This document shows, piece after piece, positions 16,282 to 25,362 of a stretch of DNA of 64,000 bases. Position 1 is the first letter of the stretch. Each line of letters begins with the position of its first letter. Made by a program: the position numbers and the translations under genes. The notes under the pieces were generated by a model that did not search any database, had not been told where the DNA came from, and worked only from the letters and a program-made list of their open reading frames with translations. Origin of the DNA: an uncultured Kiloniellaceae bacterium (GTDB taxonomy: Bacteria > Pseudomonadota > Alphaproteobacteria > Kiloniellales > Kiloniellaceae); assembly GCA_947493695.1 (NCBI GenBank), contig CANLSF010000002.1:372001-436000 (forward strand), given 5' to 3'.

Positions 16282-17543
16282 ACCAGGAACAAAGGTACCT
16301 GCGGAACATAGGTACAGAGAATCAAAACCGCGAGCAGGACACCGACAAAAGGCAGGTTGGCACGGCTGACATCCCAGATGTTCGCCTTGGCAATGGAACA
16401 GGCCGTAATCAGAACAGATGCAACAGGCGGGGTCTGTTGACCGATTGCCAGATTGAGCGTCACCACAAGACCGAAGTGGACCGGATCGATCCCTGCCTGC
16501 TGGATCAGCGGCACAACAATCGGCACCACCAGAATGATCGCCGCAGCCGAATGCAGGAAGAAGCCGATGATCAGAAAAAAGACGTTCAGGATCGCCAGAA
16601 TGACAAACTTGTTGTCGGTGAAGTCGATGATCGACTGCGCAATTTCCTGCGGGATCTGGGCGCGAGTCAGGAACCCGCCCATCAGAACCGATGCCGCCAC
16701 GAGAAGCATCACGACGGCGGTCTGCATACCGCCTTCCAGCATCGCAATTCTGAGACGCCCAAGGTCGACTTCCCGGTACCAGAGGCCGATCAGGATCGAG
16801 ACGATCACAGCCAGTCCGGCCGCCTCGGTGGCAGTGACATAGCCGCCGAAGATTCCACCAAGGATGATCACCGGCAGAGTGAAGGTCGGCAGCGCATCAA
16901 TGAAGGTCTTGCGCACCTGCCGCATATTGAAGGCTTCTTCGATCGGCAGGTTGTACTTTCGCGCCGAAGCGTAAGCCACTCCCATCAAGCCCGCCGCTCC
17001 CAGCAAGCCGGGGACCACACCTGCCACGAAAAGCTGTTCGACCGATGTTTCAGCCGAGACCGCGTACAGAATCATGGGAATAGACGGCGGAATAATGATG
17101 GCCAGCGACGCCGAAGATGACGTCACCGCAGCGGCAAAAGATTTCTTGTAACCCCGTTTTTTCATCTCTGGGATCAGGATCGAGCCAAGCGCGGCTACGT
17201 CCGCCACCGCCGAGCCGGAGATTTCCGCGAAGAAGAGTGACACACCGATGCTGACCATCGAGAGGCCGCCCCGCACGAAACCGATCAGCGCACTCACAAA
17301 GGCAATCAGGCGCTGTGAAATACCCGAAGCATTCATGATCGCGCCGGCCAATACAAACATGGGAATCGCGATCAGCGAGAACTTGGTCGAACCGTCGTAC
17401 ATGTCGAGGGCGACGGTGACCAGACTGCCTGTTCCCTCGGTTGCGACCAGTCCGATAACCCCGGAAATCGCCAGAGCAACCGCAATCGGCACATTCAGGC
17501 AAATCATGGCGACGAGCGCCACAAACATAAGAAACACGATCAT
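16263..17543 (-). CDS. dctM: TRAP transporter large permease (DctM)
   Basis: A 426-residue DctM-type membrane protein with about a dozen hydrophobic segments. Family segments include LIAIPMFVLAGAIMNASGISQRLI, EISGSAVADVAALGSILIPEM and IIPPSIPMILYA. It forms the main transmembrane path of a sodium-driven TRAP carrier. Its start overlaps the dctQ stop by four bases (ATGA). The stop codon lies in the 20-base tandem duplication at 16242-16281. The substrate is probably an organic acid, given the CoA-transferase downstream. Confidence 0.93.
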   Translation of the reverse strand: MIVFLMFVALVAMICLNVPIAVALAISGVIGLVATEGTGSLVTVALDMYDGSTKFSLIAIPMFVLAGAIMNASGISQRLIAFVSALIGFVRGGLSMVSIGVSLFFAEISGSAVADVAALGSILIPEMKKRGYKKSFAAAVTSSSASLAIIIPPSIPMILYAVSAETSVEQLFVAGVVPGLLGAAGLMGVAYASARKYNLPIEEAFNMRQVRKTFIDALPTFTLPVIILGGIFGGYVTATEAAGLAVIVSILIGLWYREVDLGRLRIAMLEGGMQTAVVMLLVAASVLMGGFLTRAQIPQEIAQSIIDFTDNKFVILAILNVFFLIIGFFLHSAAAIILVVPIVVPLIQQAGIDPVHFGLVVTLNLAIGQQTPPVASVLITACSIAKANIWDVSRANLPFVGVLLAVLILCTYVPQVPLFLVEYFYR

Positions 17544-18073
17544 GATCTGGCATCCTCCTCGGCGTCATCGACCTCTATCTCGGGATGCTCCGTGGAACGC
17601 CCGCTCATCACGGCCTTAAAGTAATCCGGCGCGCTCAGAACTTCGGCCAGAATGAAGAGAACCGCTCCGATGGGTATGACCGACTGTGTTAGCTGAATGG
17701 GTACCCAGGTCAGGCTGACGAGCGTTTCGCCCTCCAACACTTCGAGAACTTCCAGCCCCGCCCAGGCCATCAGGAGAAAGAAGCCGATCACCAGCACCTC
17801 GGCGATCAGAAGCGCCGCCATCCGCATACCCGAGGGCACCGCCAAAATCACGCTATCGAAGCCAATGTGCTGGCGCCTTAACGCTGCCAACGCGGCACCG
17901 TAATAGGTGATCCAGGCAAGATTGATCGAGGCGACCTCGTCATACCAGGAAAGCGACGCGTCAAACTTACGAAAGATGACGGCGACCACGACGATGACCG
18001 TCAGACTGATCATCAAGAATATCAAAATCCATTGCAGGACAAGGTCCAGCCTGCGCGAAATCCCGGAAAGCAA
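17540..18073 (-). CDS. dctQ: TRAP transporter small permease (DctQ)
   Basis: A DctQ-type protein of about 177 residues with four hydrophobic segments (LVLQWILIFLMISLTVIVV, SINLAWITYYGAALAALRR, LIAEVLVIGFFLLMAWAG, QSVIPIGAVLFILAEVL). The open frame reaches 18154, but that start would lie in the loop of a strong terminator hairpin. I prefer TTG 18073, preceded by AGGGGGAAGG. TTG is unusual and the spacing is short, so the start is uncertain. It couples to dctM by a four-base overlap. Confidence 0.85.
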   Translation of the reverse strand: MLSGISRRLDLVLQWILIFLMISLTVIVVVAVIFRKFDASLSWYDEVASINLAWITYYGAALAALRRQHIGFDSVILAVPSGMRMAALLIAEVLVIGFFLLMAWAGLEVLEVLEGETLVSLTWVPIQLTQSVIPIGAVLFILAEVLSAPDYFKAVMSGRSTEHPEIEVDDAEEDARS

Positions 18074-18134
18074 AGGCCTTCCCCCTGTCTGGTTCTTTTT
18101 TTGTAGTTTGCGCGACCGCGTTCGCGGCGTCGGA

Positions 18135-18181
18135 ACAGAAAACCGGTGCCGCAAAGTCGCTCAACGGCACCGGTTTGTTTT
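18135..18181 (-). terminator. Strong intercistronic hairpin between dctP and dctQ
   Basis: AACCGGTGCCG (18141-18151) and CGGCACCGGTT (18165-18175) form a perfect 11-bp stem with a 13-base loop. On the minus strand it is followed by TTTTCTGTT. It sits just after the dctP stop. It probably stops most transcripts after the binding-protein gene, or protects the dctP mRNA 3' end, so that dctP is made in excess over the permeases. Confidence 0.75.
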
Positions 18182-18192
18182 CTAGAGCAAGA

Positions 18193-19173
18193 CTAGTTCG
18201 CCAAATCCAAAACCGTCTTGACCAGCGCAGCGCCGCCATCGACAGAGGTCGAGAACTCGTCATAAATAGGCTTTGAGGCCTCGACGAAAGCCGCCTTGTC
18301 GGCATCATTGACTGCAATGCCGCCATCTTTGAGCTTTGTGAGAAGATCCGTCTCAAGCATGGCTGCCGTCGCATAGACGTAGGCCTGCGTTTCCTGCGCT
18401 GCGGCGGTCAATGCGTCCTGCACATCCTGCGGCAACTTCGCGAAGTGCTTTTCGGAAGTCAGAACATAAGCTGGCGTGTATACGTGCCCGGTGATCGAGA
18501 GATACTTCTGCACTTCCTGGAACTTTGCACTCCAGATCTGCGCATATGGATTTTCCTGGCCGTCGATGACGCCGGTCTGCAAGGCGGTGAAGACCTCCGA
18601 GAAAGACATCGGGGTCGGGTTCGCACCATAAAGCTTGAACATCTTAACGCGCCAAGCACCCTTTGGCGTCCGCAGTTTCACGCCAGCAAGATCGGCGGGC
18701 ACATTTACAGGACGGGTGTTATTGGTGATGTGACGGAAACCATTCTCCCAAAGGGCCAGAATCTTGTAGCCTTTGGCGTTGGCAGCAGGCTGCAGGATGC
18801 TGTCCAGTATGGCGCCTTCGACCCGCTTCATGTGACCGCGATCCTTAATAATGTAGGGCATCTCGAAGACACCGAACTCATCGGATACGGACGACATGAC
18901 GGAAGAGGGCAGCGAGAAGTGAACCTGACCGAGTTTCAGCTTCTGGAGGAGTTCCTTGTCCTTACCAAGCTGACTTGCGCCAAACACCACGACCTCGGCT
19001 TTGTCACCCAGCTTCTCATTGGCAACGCGGGCAAATTCTTCGGCGGACTCCGCGAAGAGCGAGCCCGGCGCGCCCACATGGCCAAATTTCAATTGAAGTT
19101 TTTCTGCGTAAGCTGAACTCGAGAGGACAACCGCTACGGCGGTTGTCGCCAAAATCTTTAAAAGCTTCATCAT
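18193..19173 (-). CDS. dctP: TRAP transporter substrate-binding protein (DctP)
   Basis: A 326-residue periplasmic DctP-family protein. A Sec signal peptide covers residues 1-23 (cleavage near AYA-EKLQL). Family segments include GQLGKDKELLQKLKLGQVHFSLPS, GVKLRTPKGAWRVKMFKLYGANP and the ligand-contacting FSEVFTALQTGVIDGQENP, where the Arg of LRTPKG normally binds the substrate carboxylate. AGGAGGG precedes the paired ATGs. It probably binds an organic acid; which one is unknown. The strong hairpin after its stop suggests uncoupled, higher expression. Confidence 0.93.
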   Translation of the reverse strand: MMKLLKILATTAVAVVLSSSAYAEKLQLKFGHVGAPGSLFAESAEEFARVANEKLGDKAEVVVFGASQLGKDKELLQKLKLGQVHFSLPSSVMSSVSDEFGVFEMPYIIKDRGHMKRVEGAILDSILQPAANAKGYKILALWENGFRHITNNTRPVNVPADLAGVKLRTPKGAWRVKMFKLYGANPTPMSFSEVFTALQTGVIDGQENPYAQIWSAKFQEVQKYLSITGHVYTPAYVLTSEKHFAKLPQDVQDALTAAAQETQAYVYATAAMLETDLLTKLKDGGIAVNDADKAAFVEASKPIYDEFSTSVDGGAALVKTVLDLAN

Positions 19174-19251
19174 TACCCTCCTATTGTGCCGCCTTGTTTA
19201 AATTGGCTCAGTTGGCGGGAGCGGCTCCGCACTTTTATCTCTTGTAACCTG

Positions 19252-20448
19252 TTATTCCGCAGCCTTTCGATCAGCATCGCTGCGCGCTTCAGACGCCAGA
19301 TAAGCCAGCGCCGCCTGCACACCACCCTGTTCGGAAGGCACACCCGCCAGTTCCAAACCCATTTCAACCCCGGATAGTGTACCTGCGAGCATTAAATCGT
19401 TAAAGTCCCCAAGATGACCAATTCGGAAAACCCGCCCCGCCAACTTGCTCAAACCATTGCCGAGCGACATATTGAAGTTGTCGGAAACAACTTTTCTGAA
19501 GGCATCCGCGTCATGCCCCTCGGGTAAACGCACTGCTGTCAGAGAGCTTGAATAGTTTTTCGGTTCACTGCAGAGAATCTCCAGTCCCCACGCCCGCACT
19601 GCGCGACGTGTCGCTTCCGCGTGGCGGTCGTGTCGGGCAAAGACGTTGTCCAAACCCTCCTCGTGCAGCATGTCAATTGCCTCGGCCAGACCGTAGAGCA
19701 GATTGGTCGCCGGCGTGTAAGGAAAGAACCCCGTTGCATTCGGTCCCGCCATGTCTTCCCAGGACCAAAAGGCCTTCATGGAAGTACAATTTTTGGCTGC
19801 AGCCAAGGCCTTTTCACTTACGGCATTGAAGGACAGACCCGGTGGCAGCATCAGCCCCTTTTGCGAGCCACCAACGGTAACATCCACGCCCCACTCGTCC
19901 TGTCGGAAATCTATAGAGGCCAAAGACGAAATGGTGTCGACCATCAGAAGCGCCGGATGTCCGGCGGCGTCAATTGCCTTGCGCACCTCGTCAATGCGGG
20001 TTGTCGCGCCCGTCGAGGTCTCGTTGTGCACGACGCAGACAGCTTTGATTTCCTGCGCCGTGTCATCGCGCAGTCTGTTTTCGATAGCATTCGCATCGGC
20101 GCCGCTGCGCCAGTCGCCTTGCAGAAACTCGGGCTGCAGGCCGATCTTGATCGCCATCGATTTCCAAAGAGTCGAGAAATGCCCGGTCTCATACATCAAC
20201 ACGTGATCGCCGGGGTTCAGCGTATTGACCAACGCCGCCTCCCAGGCACCCGTGCCTGATGCGGGATAGATGAAAACCGGCCCAGAGCATTTAAAGATCG
20301 TCTTCATGCCGCTTAGAACGCGCAGTCCGAGTTCGCCAAATGCAGGACCGCGATGATCCATCGTCGGCATATCCATCGCGCGGAGCACCCGGTCCGGCAC
20401 ATTTGTCGGGCCCGGGATCTGCAAGAAATGTCGACCTTGCCTACGCAT
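19252..20448 (-). CDS. Serine/alanine/aspartate-glyoxylate aminotransferase family protein
   Basis: A 398-residue class V PLP aminotransferase. It begins with LQIPGPTNVPDRVLRAMDMPTMDHR, the glyoxylate aminotransferase signature. VCVVHNETSTGATTRID and MVDTISSLASIDF are substrate/PLP regions, and the PLP lysine is in VGGSQKGLMLPPG. Members transfer an amino group from serine, alanine or aspartate to glyoxylate. It resembles both serine-glyoxylate aminotransferases and BhcA of the beta-hydroxyaspartate cycle, but the other bhc genes are not here. As first gene of the cluster it suggests that the pathway releases glyoxylate. Confidence 0.85.
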   Translation of the reverse strand: MRRQGRHFLQIPGPTNVPDRVLRAMDMPTMDHRGPAFGELGLRVLSGMKTIFKCSGPVFIYPASGTGAWEAALVNTLNPGDHVLMYETGHFSTLWKSMAIKIGLQPEFLQGDWRSGADANAIENRLRDDTAQEIKAVCVVHNETSTGATTRIDEVRKAIDAAGHPALLMVDTISSLASIDFRQDEWGVDVTVGGSQKGLMLPPGLSFNAVSEKALAAAKNCTSMKAFWSWEDMAGPNATGFFPYTPATNLLYGLAEAIDMLHEEGLDNVFARHDRHAEATRRAVRAWGLEILCSEPKNYSSSLTAVRLPEGHDADAFRKVVSDNFNMSLGNGLSKLAGRVFRIGHLGDFNDLMLAGTLSGVEMGLELAGVPSEQGGVQAALAYLASEARSDADRKAAE

Positions 20449-20618
20449 CGAGTCTTCTCCTCCACGCTCCGCTCAGCTTGCGCAAGTCTTCACGGATTTC
20501 ACCGTTCCGGCAAGCACGCCTAGAGCTCTATTATAATGTACCAACCCGGCGGATCGCAGCTTGCCGGGTTGATTGAATGTTGCAATAATGAATTATGAAT
20601 TCACTTTTCAAGTCAAGT

Positions 20619-20634
20619 TGATTATGCGTAATCA
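20619..20634. promoter_or_regulatory. Inverted repeat in the divergent promoter, GntR operator candidate
   Basis: TGATTATGCGTAATCA has perfect 6-base arms around a 4-base centre. It lies 36 bases before the FAD/Fe-S dehydrogenase start, in the gap that separates it from the divergent aminotransferase cluster. The GntR regulator encoded at 23759 is the obvious candidate to bind it and control both directions. Confidence 0.45.
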
Positions 20635-20670
20635 GCAAATTAAGCCCCGAAGAATTGCCGGAAACCTGTC

Positions 20671-23661
20671 ATGACGAACAGCATGACACAGGCTTTGAAA
20701 CTTGAATCCAGTCTTCAGAAAAGACTTACTTCGGAGATTCAAGGCACCACTCTTTTCGACTCTTTTTCCCTGGGGCGCTATGCAACCGACGCCTCGGTTT
20801 ACCAGATGATGCCGCTTGGTGTTGTCGTTCCGGAAACCCTGGAAGACGTCCGGAAAAGCCTGTCAATTGCCCGGGATGCAGGTATTCCGGTCCTACCGCG
20901 TGGCGGCGGAACCTCACAGTGTGGTCAAACCGTCAACCGTGCGCTTGTTATCGACACGTCAAAGCATCTGAACAAACTTCTCGAACTGGATGTCGAAAAC
21001 CGCCGTTGCGTGGTCGAACCCGGCATCGTTCTGGATCATCTCAATGCCGCCCTAAAACCACATGGTCTCTGGTTTCCGGTCGATGTCTCCACTTCGAGTC
21101 GCGCAACGATCGGCGGCATGACAGGTAATAACTCCTGCGGCAGCCGCTCGATCCGCTACGGCACCATGCGTGATAATGTGGAATCTGTCGACGCGCTGCT
21201 GGCCGACGGCACGCCCTTGCATTTCGGTCCTGTCTCGCCGGATCTGGCTGCCACAAACAATACTTCGCCGGAACAAGACCTGTTCCGCGATCTGCTTGCG
21301 TTGGGGACACGCGAAGCCGAGGAGATTCGGCTGCGGTTTCCGGACGTCGCCCGCAGGGTCGGCGGATACAACATCGACGCACTCGTTCCGGCAAAAGGCG
21401 AGACAGGCGCAGGCAACAATTTAGCGCATCTGCTGGTCGGGTCGGAAGGAACCCTCGCCTACTCGACCCGAATTGAGCTGAAGCTGTCTCCCTTGCCGCG
21501 CACCAAGGTTCTGGGCGTCTGTCATTTCGCCAGTTTCTACGAGGCCATGGACGCAACGCAGCACCTTGTGTCGCTGGACCCGGCCTTTGTAGAACTTGTT
21601 GATCGCACCATGATCGATCTGGCGCGTGATGTCGCCATGTATCGACCAACCATCGAGCAGGTCGTACGCGGAAATCCGGAAGCCTTATTACTGGTCGAGT
21701 TCGCGGGCGATGATCAGGACGAAAATCTGCGGCGGTTGAAACAGCTTGGCGAACGCATCGGAGATCTGGGTTTTGCCTGGAACAAGGAAAGCAAGCACTG
21801 GGGCGGCGTGGTTGAAATCACAAACCCAGCCGAACAGTCCGCCCTGATGGAAGTGCGCAAAGCCGGCCTCAACATCATGATGTCGATGAAGTCCGAAGGA
21901 AAACCTATTTCCTTTGTCGAAGACTGCGCTGTGCGCCTGACCGACCTTGCAGAATACACCGACCGTCTGACGAACATTTTCGAAAAGCACGGAACACGCG
22001 GCACCTGGTACGCGCATGCGTCTGTCGGTTGTCTGCATGTCCGCCCGGTCCTCAACCTGAAACTCGATGAAGACCTGCGCAAGATGCGTGCGATTGCCGA
22101 AGAAGCCTTCGACATGGTCGCGGAATATAAAGGTTCGCATTCCGGCGAGCACGGCGATGGCATCGTGCGCTCTGAACACCACGAGCGCATGTTCGGCACC
22201 CGCATGATCCGTAGTTTCGAGGAGGTTAAAGATCGCTTCGATCCTGAAGGCCTGCTCAATCCGGGCAAGATCGTTCGCCCGCCCAAGATGGACGAACGCG
22301 ATCTCTTGCGATACAGCGCGGACTACAGGGAAGCGGAGCATCGCAGCCTGCTCGACTGGAGCGTCTATCCAGGCGCCTCAGGTGGTTTTCAGGGCGCGGT
22401 TGAGATGTGCAACAACAACGGCGCCTGCCGTAAGCTCGACGCGGGCGTCATGTGCCCTTCCTATCGTGTGACCAGAGATGAGCGCGACTCCGTGCGCGGG
22501 CGGGCCAACAGCCTTCGCCTGGCGCTCTCAGGTCAGCTCGGACCCGATGCGTTCACCTCGGACGATATGGTCGAGACGCTGAAGCTATGCGTCGCCTGCA
22601 AAGGCTGTAAACGCGAGTGCCCGACCGGCGTTGACATGGCAAAAATGAAAACCGAGGTGCTCGCCGCGCGGATCGCAAAAAAGGGCCTCAGTCTGCATGA
22701 CCGCCTGGTCGCGTATCTTCCCCGCTACGCGCCTCTGGCAGCCAAAGTCTCCTGGCTGCCGAATTTGCGTGACCGTATCCCCGGCCTGGCAAAACTCGGG
22801 GAACGACTCACCGGCTTTTCCGCAAAGCGCAAATTGCCCGAATGGCGCGACGACAGCTTCGCCGAAAATGATGAAGGATCGGCAAGCAACCTCACCGGAG
22901 AGTCAAAAGGACGCGAAGTCGTTCTGCTCGCCGACACCTTCAACCGCTATTTCGAACCTGGAAACCTGCGAGCCGCTCTCTCAGTGTTGAAAGCGGGCGG
23001 ATACAGAGTGCTTTTTGCCGAGGCATCCGACAGCAAGCGACCGCTCTGCTGCGGCCGCACATTCCTCTCGGTCGGGCTGGTCGAGGAAGCGCAGACCGAG
23101 GCAAAACGGGTGATTAACGCCCTCCTGCCCTTCGCCAAGCGGGGTGTGCCGATTGTAGGGTTGGAGCCGAGCTGTCTGCTGACACTGCGCGACGAATACT
23201 CAGCGCTCTTTCCCGGCGATGAGGTGCGCAAAGAAGAGGTCGCAGATATCGCCGCGCAGTCGCTGCTTCTGGAAGAATTTCTGAATCGAGAGTCAGACGC
23301 CGGGCGTTTGAATCTCGACCTGAAGCCAGTGGCAGAAAAAGCGCTTCTGCACGGTCATTGCCATCAGAAAGCCTTTGGTGCCATGACCCCGGTGCGAAAG
23401 GTGCTGGAGCTCATCCCGGAGCTTGAGGTCGAAACCATCGAAAGCAGCTGCTGCGGGATGGCCGGCGCGTTCGGCTATGACGCAGAGACTTACGAGGCTT
23501 CAATCGAGATGGGCGAACTCGCTCTTCTCCCGAAAGTCCGGAGCGCCGCTGACAAGGATCTGATTGTCGCAGACGGCACCTCCTGCCGTCACCAGATCGC
23601 AGATGGAAGCGACCGAAAAGCGCAACATGTTGCGCAGATCTTGAAGTCGGCGTTACGTTAG
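20671..23661 (+). CDS. FAD-linked oxidase/Fe-S fusion, D-2-hydroxyacid dehydrogenase (YdiJ-like)
   Basis: A 996-residue fusion. The FAD_binding_4 domain spans about residues 40-270 (VLPRGGGTSQCGQTVN, GNNSCGSRSIRYGTM), the FAD-linked oxidase C-domain about 275-545, a ferredoxin-like Fe-S part about 575-665 (CNNNGACRK and CVACKGCKRECPTGVD), and GlcF-type CCG motifs at CCGRTF and SSCCGMAGAFG. This is the layout of E. coli YdiJ, a D-2-hydroxyglutarate dehydrogenase, and it also resembles GlcD-GlcF joined together. It should oxidise a D-2-hydroxyacid at the membrane and pass electrons to the quinone pool. The substrate is uncertain; D-lactate, D-2-hydroxyglutarate or a pathway hydroxyacid are options. 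Confidence 0.85.
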   Translation: MTNSMTQALKLESSLQKRLTSEIQGTTLFDSFSLGRYATDASVYQMMPLGVVVPETLEDVRKSLSIARDAGIPVLPRGGGTSQCGQTVNRALVIDTSKHLNKLLELDVENRRCVVEPGIVLDHLNAALKPHGLWFPVDVSTSSRATIGGMTGNNSCGSRSIRYGTMRDNVESVDALLADGTPLHFGPVSPDLAATNNTSPEQDLFRDLLALGTREAEEIRLRFPDVARRVGGYNIDALVPAKGETGAGNNLAHLLVGSEGTLAYSTRIELKLSPLPRTKVLGVCHFASFYEAMDATQHLVSLDPAFVELVDRTMIDLARDVAMYRPTIEQVVRGNPEALLLVEFAGDDQDENLRRLKQLGERIGDLGFAWNKESKHWGGVVEITNPAEQSALMEVRKAGLNIMMSMKSEGKPISFVEDCAVRLTDLAEYTDRLTNIFEKHGTRGTWYAHASVGCLHVRPVLNLKLDEDLRKMRAIAEEAFDMVAEYKGSHSGEHGDGIVRSEHHERMFGTRMIRSFEEVKDRFDPEGLLNPGKIVRPPKMDERDLLRYSADYREAEHRSLLDWSVYPGASGGFQGAVEMCNNNGACRKLDAGVMCPSYRVTRDERDSVRGRANSLRLALSGQLGPDAFTSDDMVETLKLCVACKGCKRECPTGVDMAKMKTEVLAARIAKKGLSLHDRLVAYLPRYAPLAAKVSWLPNLRDRIPGLAKLGERLTGFSAKRKLPEWRDDSFAENDEGSASNLTGESKGREVVLLADTFNRYFEPGNLRAALSVLKAGGYRVLFAEASDSKRPLCCGRTFLSVGLVEEAQTEAKRVINALLPFAKRGVPIVGLEPSCLLTLRDEYSALFPGDEVRKEEVADIAAQSLLLEEFLNRESDAGRLNLDLKPVAEKALLHGHCHQKAFGAMTPVRKVLELIPELEVETIESSCCGMAGAFGYDAETYEASIEMGELALLPKVRSAADKDLIVADGTSCRHQIADGSDRKAQHVAQILKSALR

Positions 23662-23758
23662 CCATAATGCTTCTGTTGCTTTCCGCGACGGAAACCAGAA
23701 AATTGAAGGTCTGCAGCTTTGAAGAATATCTTCGAATGGTCTTCAGGGAACATTTAAA

Positions 23759-24478
23759 ATGGCATCAATCGCCTTAAAACAACCTATCGTCCGGCAGTCC
23801 TTGCATGAGGAACTGGGCGGACGTCTTCGCGAAATGATCGTCGACGGTGATCTAGCGCCAGGCGTTAAGATTCCCGAGAAAGAACTTTGCGAGCGCTTTG
23901 GAGTTTCCCGCACGCCCTTGCGTGAAGCGCTCAAGGTTCTGGCGTCGGAAGGTCTTGTTACCCTGACGCCTAACCGCGGCGCCTCAGCAAGCCTAATTAC
24001 CATCGAAGACCTTGAAGAAGTGTTTCCTGTCATGGGCGCCCTGGAAGCACTGGCGGGTGATTTGGCCTGCCAGAACATGACGGCACGCGAAATCGCGGCT
24101 GTGCGTTCGCTCCACAAACGGATGATGGATCACTACCACCAGGAAGAGCTGAAACCCTACTTCCAGCTTAATCAGAACATACACGAAGCGATTCTTGCCG
24201 GTTCACGCAACAACAGTCTTATCACAATGTACCGATCGCTTGCCGGGCGCGTGCGGCGTGCCAGGTACATCGCGAACATGTCGCGCGACCGCTGGGATCA
24301 AGCGGCTGCCGAGCATGAAGAGATGATCACCGCGTTAGAGGCGCGCGACAGTGCCCAGCTGGCAGGCATTTTGAAGCGCCATCTGCAGAACAAGTTCGAG
24401 ACGGTCAGTCAGCAACTCATGGAGATGACCGACATAGCCGGGAAACCGAAACGGAACGCCGCGCGCAGGAAACCCTGA
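23759..24478 (+). CDS. GntR-family transcriptional regulator (FCD type)
   Basis: A 239-residue regulator. The winged helix-turn-helix is at about residues 12-75 (LREMIVDGDLAPGVKIPEKELCERFGVSRTPLREALKVL), followed by an all-helical FCD ligand domain. The domain keeps metal-site residues (NQNIHEAIL and a later His in RHLQNKF). Such proteins often respond to organic acids. It follows the hydroxyacid dehydrogenase gene by about 97 bases and probably controls it and the divergent cluster through the repeat at 20619-20634. Confidence 0.9.
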   Translation: MASIALKQPIVRQSLHEELGGRLREMIVDGDLAPGVKIPEKELCERFGVSRTPLREALKVLASEGLVTLTPNRGASASLITIEDLEEVFPVMGALEALAGDLACQNMTAREIAAVRSLHKRMMDHYHQEELKPYFQLNQNIHEAILAGSRNNSLITMYRSLAGRVRRARYIANMSRDRWDQAAAEHEEMITALEARDSAQLAGILKRHLQNKFETVSQQLMEMTDIAGKPKRNAARRKP

Positions 24479-24504
24479 CGCCACGCTTACGCTGAGCCGG
24501 TGTT

Positions 24505-25077
24505 TTACTGAGCCGCGGGCATTTCCGTCGGCGTCTCGCCTTCCTGCTGCCCACTCTCTTGCTGAGCACCTTCGTCAGAAGGACTGACGACAGGTGCCGC
24601 GCGGCAACCTGTCACCCAAACGTCATAGACCGGGTGTTCCACGGCGGACAGGGCAGGCGAAGATGCAAACATCCAACCCTTGAAGACAACGCTCGCAGGT
24701 TCATCCGGCCGAACATCGGTGATTTCCAGAAACGCAGTGGATTCCGGTGGCTCTTCCGGCGGCGTCTTTTTGCAGGCATAGGCCACGATTTCAAAACTGC
24801 CGAACCGCACGGTTTCACCGATAGGCGCTTCAAACTCCGAAACGCGTGCAGTGATTTTATCCAGGCCCTGTAAAATCGCGCTGTCGGGTGTTGCCGATGT
24901 CCCCGGCAAGGAAACGTCACCGTCCAGGCTTGCGGCCGGTTCTTGTGTATCGGCAGCAGGGAGTTCAGCCGGATCCGCGTTTTGCGCCAACACAATGGAA
25001 GGAGCCTGGAGCAGCGGAAGCATGAAAAAAGACCCGGCGGCAAAAACTGACCCGAGACACTTGGCACAGGATATCAT
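24505..25077 (-). CDS. DUF2155 domain-containing periplasmic protein
   Basis: A 190-residue protein with an N-terminal signal peptide (hydrophobic run about residues 10-30, cleavage near VLAQNA). A Pro/Ala-rich linker is followed by the DUF2155 core at about residues 70-165, with ITARVSEFEAPIGETVRFGSFEIVAYAC and FKGWMFASSPALSAVEHPVYDVWV. The family is conserved in Alphaproteobacteria, often beside NDUFA12-type genes. The function is not established. The low-complexity tail is rich in Glu and Gln. It overlaps the preceding small gene by four bases. Confidence 0.88.
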   Translation of the reverse strand: MISCAKCLGSVFAAGSFFMLPLLQAPSIVLAQNADPAELPAADTQEPAASLDGDVSLPGTSATPDSAILQGLDKITARVSEFEAPIGETVRFGSFEIVAYACKKTPPEEPPESTAFLEITDVRPDEPASVVFKGWMFASSPALSAVEHPVYDVWVTGCRAAPVVSPSDEGAQQESGQQEGETPTEMPAAQ

Positions 25078-25349
25078 TCTGACTTCTCAGCCTTTTCAGC
25101 TCTGCCGACCTGCGTGGATTTTTGAGGATAAGGATTATCAAGCCGCTCCATCAGTCCGGTCAGGACCTCACGCACCTGCGTCTCGTCGCATCCCATGAGG
25201 ATGGCATCCTCGAGTGCGTCCTGAGCCATCTCTTGAATCTCGACGAGGTTTTCGTTGAGCACCTTGATCTTCTCACGACAGGAAACCACTGCGCCATCCG
25301 GCTGACGCCAGGTGGGTATATCGGTTTTATCGTCGCTGGAAGTCATCAT
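25074..25349 (-). CDS. Small conserved hypothetical protein
   Basis: A 91-residue soluble protein that I do not recognise as a named family. Residues 20-70 are predicted helical (CREKIKVLNENLVEIQEMAQDALEDAILMGCDETQVREVLTGLMERL, split here across two helices), and the tail is charged. The four-base overlap with the DUF2155 gene and the 13-base gap from the mlaD-like gene show it is a real operon member. No signal peptide or membrane segment is seen. Confidence 0.72.
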   Translation of the reverse strand: MMTSSDDKTDIPTWRQPDGAVVSCREKIKVLNENLVEIQEMAQDALEDAILMGCDETQVREVLTGLMERLDNPYPQKSTQVGRAEKAEKSE

Positions 25350-25362
25350 TCACACGAGTCTT

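Noticed and set aside
19252-20448. Assignment of the aminotransferase as BhcA of the beta-hydroxyaspartate cycle
   Set aside because: The sequence fits the broad glyoxylate aminotransferase family, but the bhcB, bhcC and bhcD partners are absent from the cluster.
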